Shown here piece by piece: positions 41,036 to 42,273 of a stretch of 42,273 nt of DNA (position 1 is its first letter; every line of letters starts with the position of its first letter). The translations under genes were made by a program, and so were the position numbers. The stretch covers positions 1 to 42,273 of IMG/VR virus record IMGVR_UViG_3300023220_000904; one strand, written 5' to 3'. This stretch comes from a virus. The notes beneath the pieces are model-generated. The model worked only from the letters and a program-made list of their open reading frames with translations. It was not told the DNA's origin and did no database searches.

Positions 41036-41116
41036 ACATGCGTTATATGATGATACGCCCCTCACGTCTTAATTAAAGGGTACAAACTCATCTATAACAT
41101 TTTTAGGAGCAGTCAT

Positions 41117-41227
41117 ATGACACCTAAAAAATCTGTGAAGGTGAAGGCCTATATTCGCTATCGTTTAAGACGATTTGAATATATACCTACACACTTTCGT
41201 AGTTTACCTAGATTAAAACTTAGTTAG
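41117..41227 (+). CDS. Arginine-rich micropeptide, copy 2 (36 aa)
   Basis: 36 codons, ATG to TAG, with a good AGGAG ribosome site 7 bases upstream. Differs from copy 1 at four residues (Ile2Thr, Glu6Ser, Arg10Lys, Ser24Pro). The core and C-terminus are identical. Not a typical type I toxin, because it is basic and not hydrophobic. Confidence 0.7.
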   Translation: MTPKKSVKVKAYIRYRLRRFEYIPTHFRSLPRLKLS

Positions 41228-41239
41228 GTAAATAATAAA

Positions 41240-41271
41240 TACAAACTGCATATTAATGTATGTAGTTTGTA
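41240..41271 (+). promoter_or_regulatory. Inverted repeat ending copy 2
   Basis: Same 13-base arms as at 40928-40960, with a loop one base shorter. The GTATAC motif next to it recurs at 41300-41316. Confidence 0.5.
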
Positions 41272-41299
41272 TACAAAATAATACAAATAAATACAGTTT

Positions 41300-41316
41300 G
41301 TATACAAAATAGTACT
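41300..41316 (+). promoter_or_regulatory. GTATACAAAATAGTAC repeat
   Basis: GTATACAAAATAGTACT lies downstream of cassette 2, near the 3' end of the small terminase gene. It is another member of the GTATAC-type motif set listed for 33751, 35599 and 39190. Confidence 0.4.
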
Positions 41317-41374
41317 ACTTATTTGTCAACCAATTACTATGACATTCCGTTTGGATTAATCTCATTATTCAGTC

Positions 41375-42061
41375 TCAAGATGATTTTTCGGGAGGCTGGA
41401 GCAGGCCGGCTGACTTTTCCGCACTCATTTTGACACGGGAGAGAGAGTTCATTATTTCATCACAGATTTTTTCTTTGACTTTTAAGACGGTTTTATTGTC
41501 CGTGGTACCGCAGATCGCGCAGATATCATTGGCTAATCTGTCATCTAAAGGCATGAAATTACTCTTCAGACTGCCCATAATGTTCTCCCAGAAGCTGAAC
41601 ATGAACTCACTCGGTATCAGTTTGCCCATTTTCTCAGCCAGACTGATGCTGACCGTATGCAGTTTGACCTCGGCGATCTTCTGTTTCAGTACTTCCTCAC
41701 TGGTCCCGGAAGCCCCTCCCGGAGTCTTATATTGTTCAGCCTGCTTTAGTTCAACCTCTCTCCGATGGTTTATTTCCGCTCGTTGATCCTCTTCCTTTTT
41801 TTTCTTTTCTTGCTTTTCCTCCTCCTCTCTCAGCATCAGATCTTCTTTCTTTTTCTCATCAGCCACTCTTCCAATATAAGACTGAGTGACAAAATCATTC
41901 AGAATAATTTTCTTACGCTTTTCACAATAGGAAATATTCTTATACTGAATAGCCCTTGATACTCTCTGGTGGCTTATGTCATATAAGTTGGCAAAGCGTT
42001 GTCTGTTGATATATTCCGGAAGGTGTTCAGAAGTGATGGAGCTTTCCATTTTGAAATACAA
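41375..42061 (-). CDS. Terminase small subunit, Nu1-like
   Basis: 228 aa. An N-terminal winged-helix/HTH (INRQRFANLYDISHQRVSRAI ending with DFVTQSYIG) is followed by a very charged coiled coil (~70-110) and a C-terminal oligomerisation/binding region (~135-200, with EKMGKLIPSEFMFSFWENI). This is the Nu1 layout. It would recognise the packaging site and recruit the large subunit. A second in-frame ATG (codon 5, 42049) may be the real start. No ribosome site is obvious at either. Confidence 0.7.
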   Translation of the reverse strand: MYFKMESSITSEHLPEYINRQRFANLYDISHQRVSRAIQYKNISYCEKRKKIILNDFVTQSYIGRVADEKKKEDLMLREEEEKQEKKKKEEDQRAEINHRREVELKQAEQYKTPGGASGTSEEVLKQKIAEVKLHTVSISLAEKMGKLIPSEFMFSFWENIMGSLKSNFMPLDDRLANDICAICGTTDNKTVLKVKEKICDEIMNSLSRVKMSAEKSAGLLQPPEKSS

Positions 42062-42273
42062 GCGTTTTAGAATGAAAAATATGTTGTGTTTTTGTTGTAA
42101 ATTATCTTTACATACTGAGTTGATAACAGCTATAAGTATTTAAAAAATAATATTTAAACGTAAAAACAAAAAACCGATATTCCCTCTGTAAACAGATTTC
42201 GAACTGAACAGGCACACTCAGCAGGTTTTTGAAATATCGCTGAAACAGCCCGTAAACGCTGGCTTTCCAGCTC
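42062..42273. other. Noncoding end region; possible packaging site
   Basis: I see no gene. In the more G+C-rich end there are three related motifs: CTGTAAACAG (42186), CTGAACAG (42204) and CTGAAACAG (42240). They lie upstream of the small terminase gene, where lambda has cosB. A terminase binding site is possible; cohesive ends cannot be confirmed from one linear window. Confidence 0.35.

Larger units (their letters stand above)
40996..41271 (+). repeat. Leader/micro-ORF cassette, copy 2
   Basis: Second imperfect copy of 40681-40960: same promoter-like start, hairpin, upstream ORF (41038-41076), TTAGGAG ribosome site, ORF (41117-41227) and inverted repeat (41240-41271). Duplication is old enough for silent changes to accumulate while structure and peptide are kept. 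Confidence 0.8.

Noticed and set aside
40681-41271. Type I toxin-antitoxin pair
   Set aside because: The peptides are basic and soluble, unlike the hydrophobic toxins of those systems; no clear antisense promoter identified.
1-42273. Integrase, attachment site, tRNA, rRNA or CRISPR array
   Set aside because: Nothing resembling these was found on either strand by eye; short attachment sites cannot be excluded.

Overview
This 42 kb window is the genome, or nearly all of it, of a temperate tailed phage that probably persists as a plasmid (a phage-plasmid). It has a complete contractile-tail virion programme: a lambda-type head (Nu1-like and GpA-like terminase, gpW-like, portal, S49 protease with nested scaffold, gpD-like decoration, gpE-like capsid) joined to a Mu-type tail (sheath, tube, frameshifted chaperone, tape measure, gp43- to gp48-like baseplate, collar-type fibre). 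It also has a Rep_3-family plasmid initiator with three iterons. I see no integrase, transposase, ParA, tRNA, CRISPR array or recognisable endolysin. The host is a diderm: there is one LISC-type lipoprotein and several Sec-signal proteins. A DciA (DUF721) helicase-loader homologue implies a DciA-using host. A spirochaete such as Leptospira would fit, but that is a guess from gene style and the sequence does not prove it.

Layout. 41-2211 (+): small unknown and secreted proteins with repeated leader DNA, then the DciA-like gene. 31183-2186 (-): one long late operon. From its 5' end it encodes a 57-aa protein, a sheath-fragment-like protein, two winged-helix regulators, gpW-like protein, a repeat protein, a jelly-roll protein, portal, protease/scaffold, decoration, capsid, connectors, sheath, tube, chaperone, tape measure, baseplate and fibre. 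It ends in an unusual run of coiled-coil, lipoprotein, patatin-like, FGE-like and membrane proteins. 31386-32759 (-): Rep, with its leader and the iterons at 33178-33263. 33444-36104: accessory genes on both strands (SNase-like protein; small phage proteins, one broken by an in-frame TGA). 42061-36101 (-): small terminase, ParB-methyltransferase fusion, large terminase, and two Ig-like paralogues flanking a Lar-like zinc protein. Between small terminase and methyltransferase, on the opposite strand, lie two imperfect tandem copies (40681-40960 and 40996-41271) of a structured leader followed by a 36-codon arginine-rich micro-ORF.

How it may work together. Rep binding the iterons, with the DciA-like loader bringing in host DnaB helicase, could maintain the element. 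Late expression probably starts from two matching sites, at 31286-31328 and 39035-39077. These share two conserved boxes separated by exactly 17 variable bases and lie upstream of the structural and terminase operons respectively. The most intriguing unexplained items are the twin leader/micropeptide cassettes, the shared late site, a patatin fold lacking its catalytic serine among tail genes, and a copy of part of the tail-sheath gene inside a small regulator-region gene. All names come from reading motifs by eye; no database search was run.
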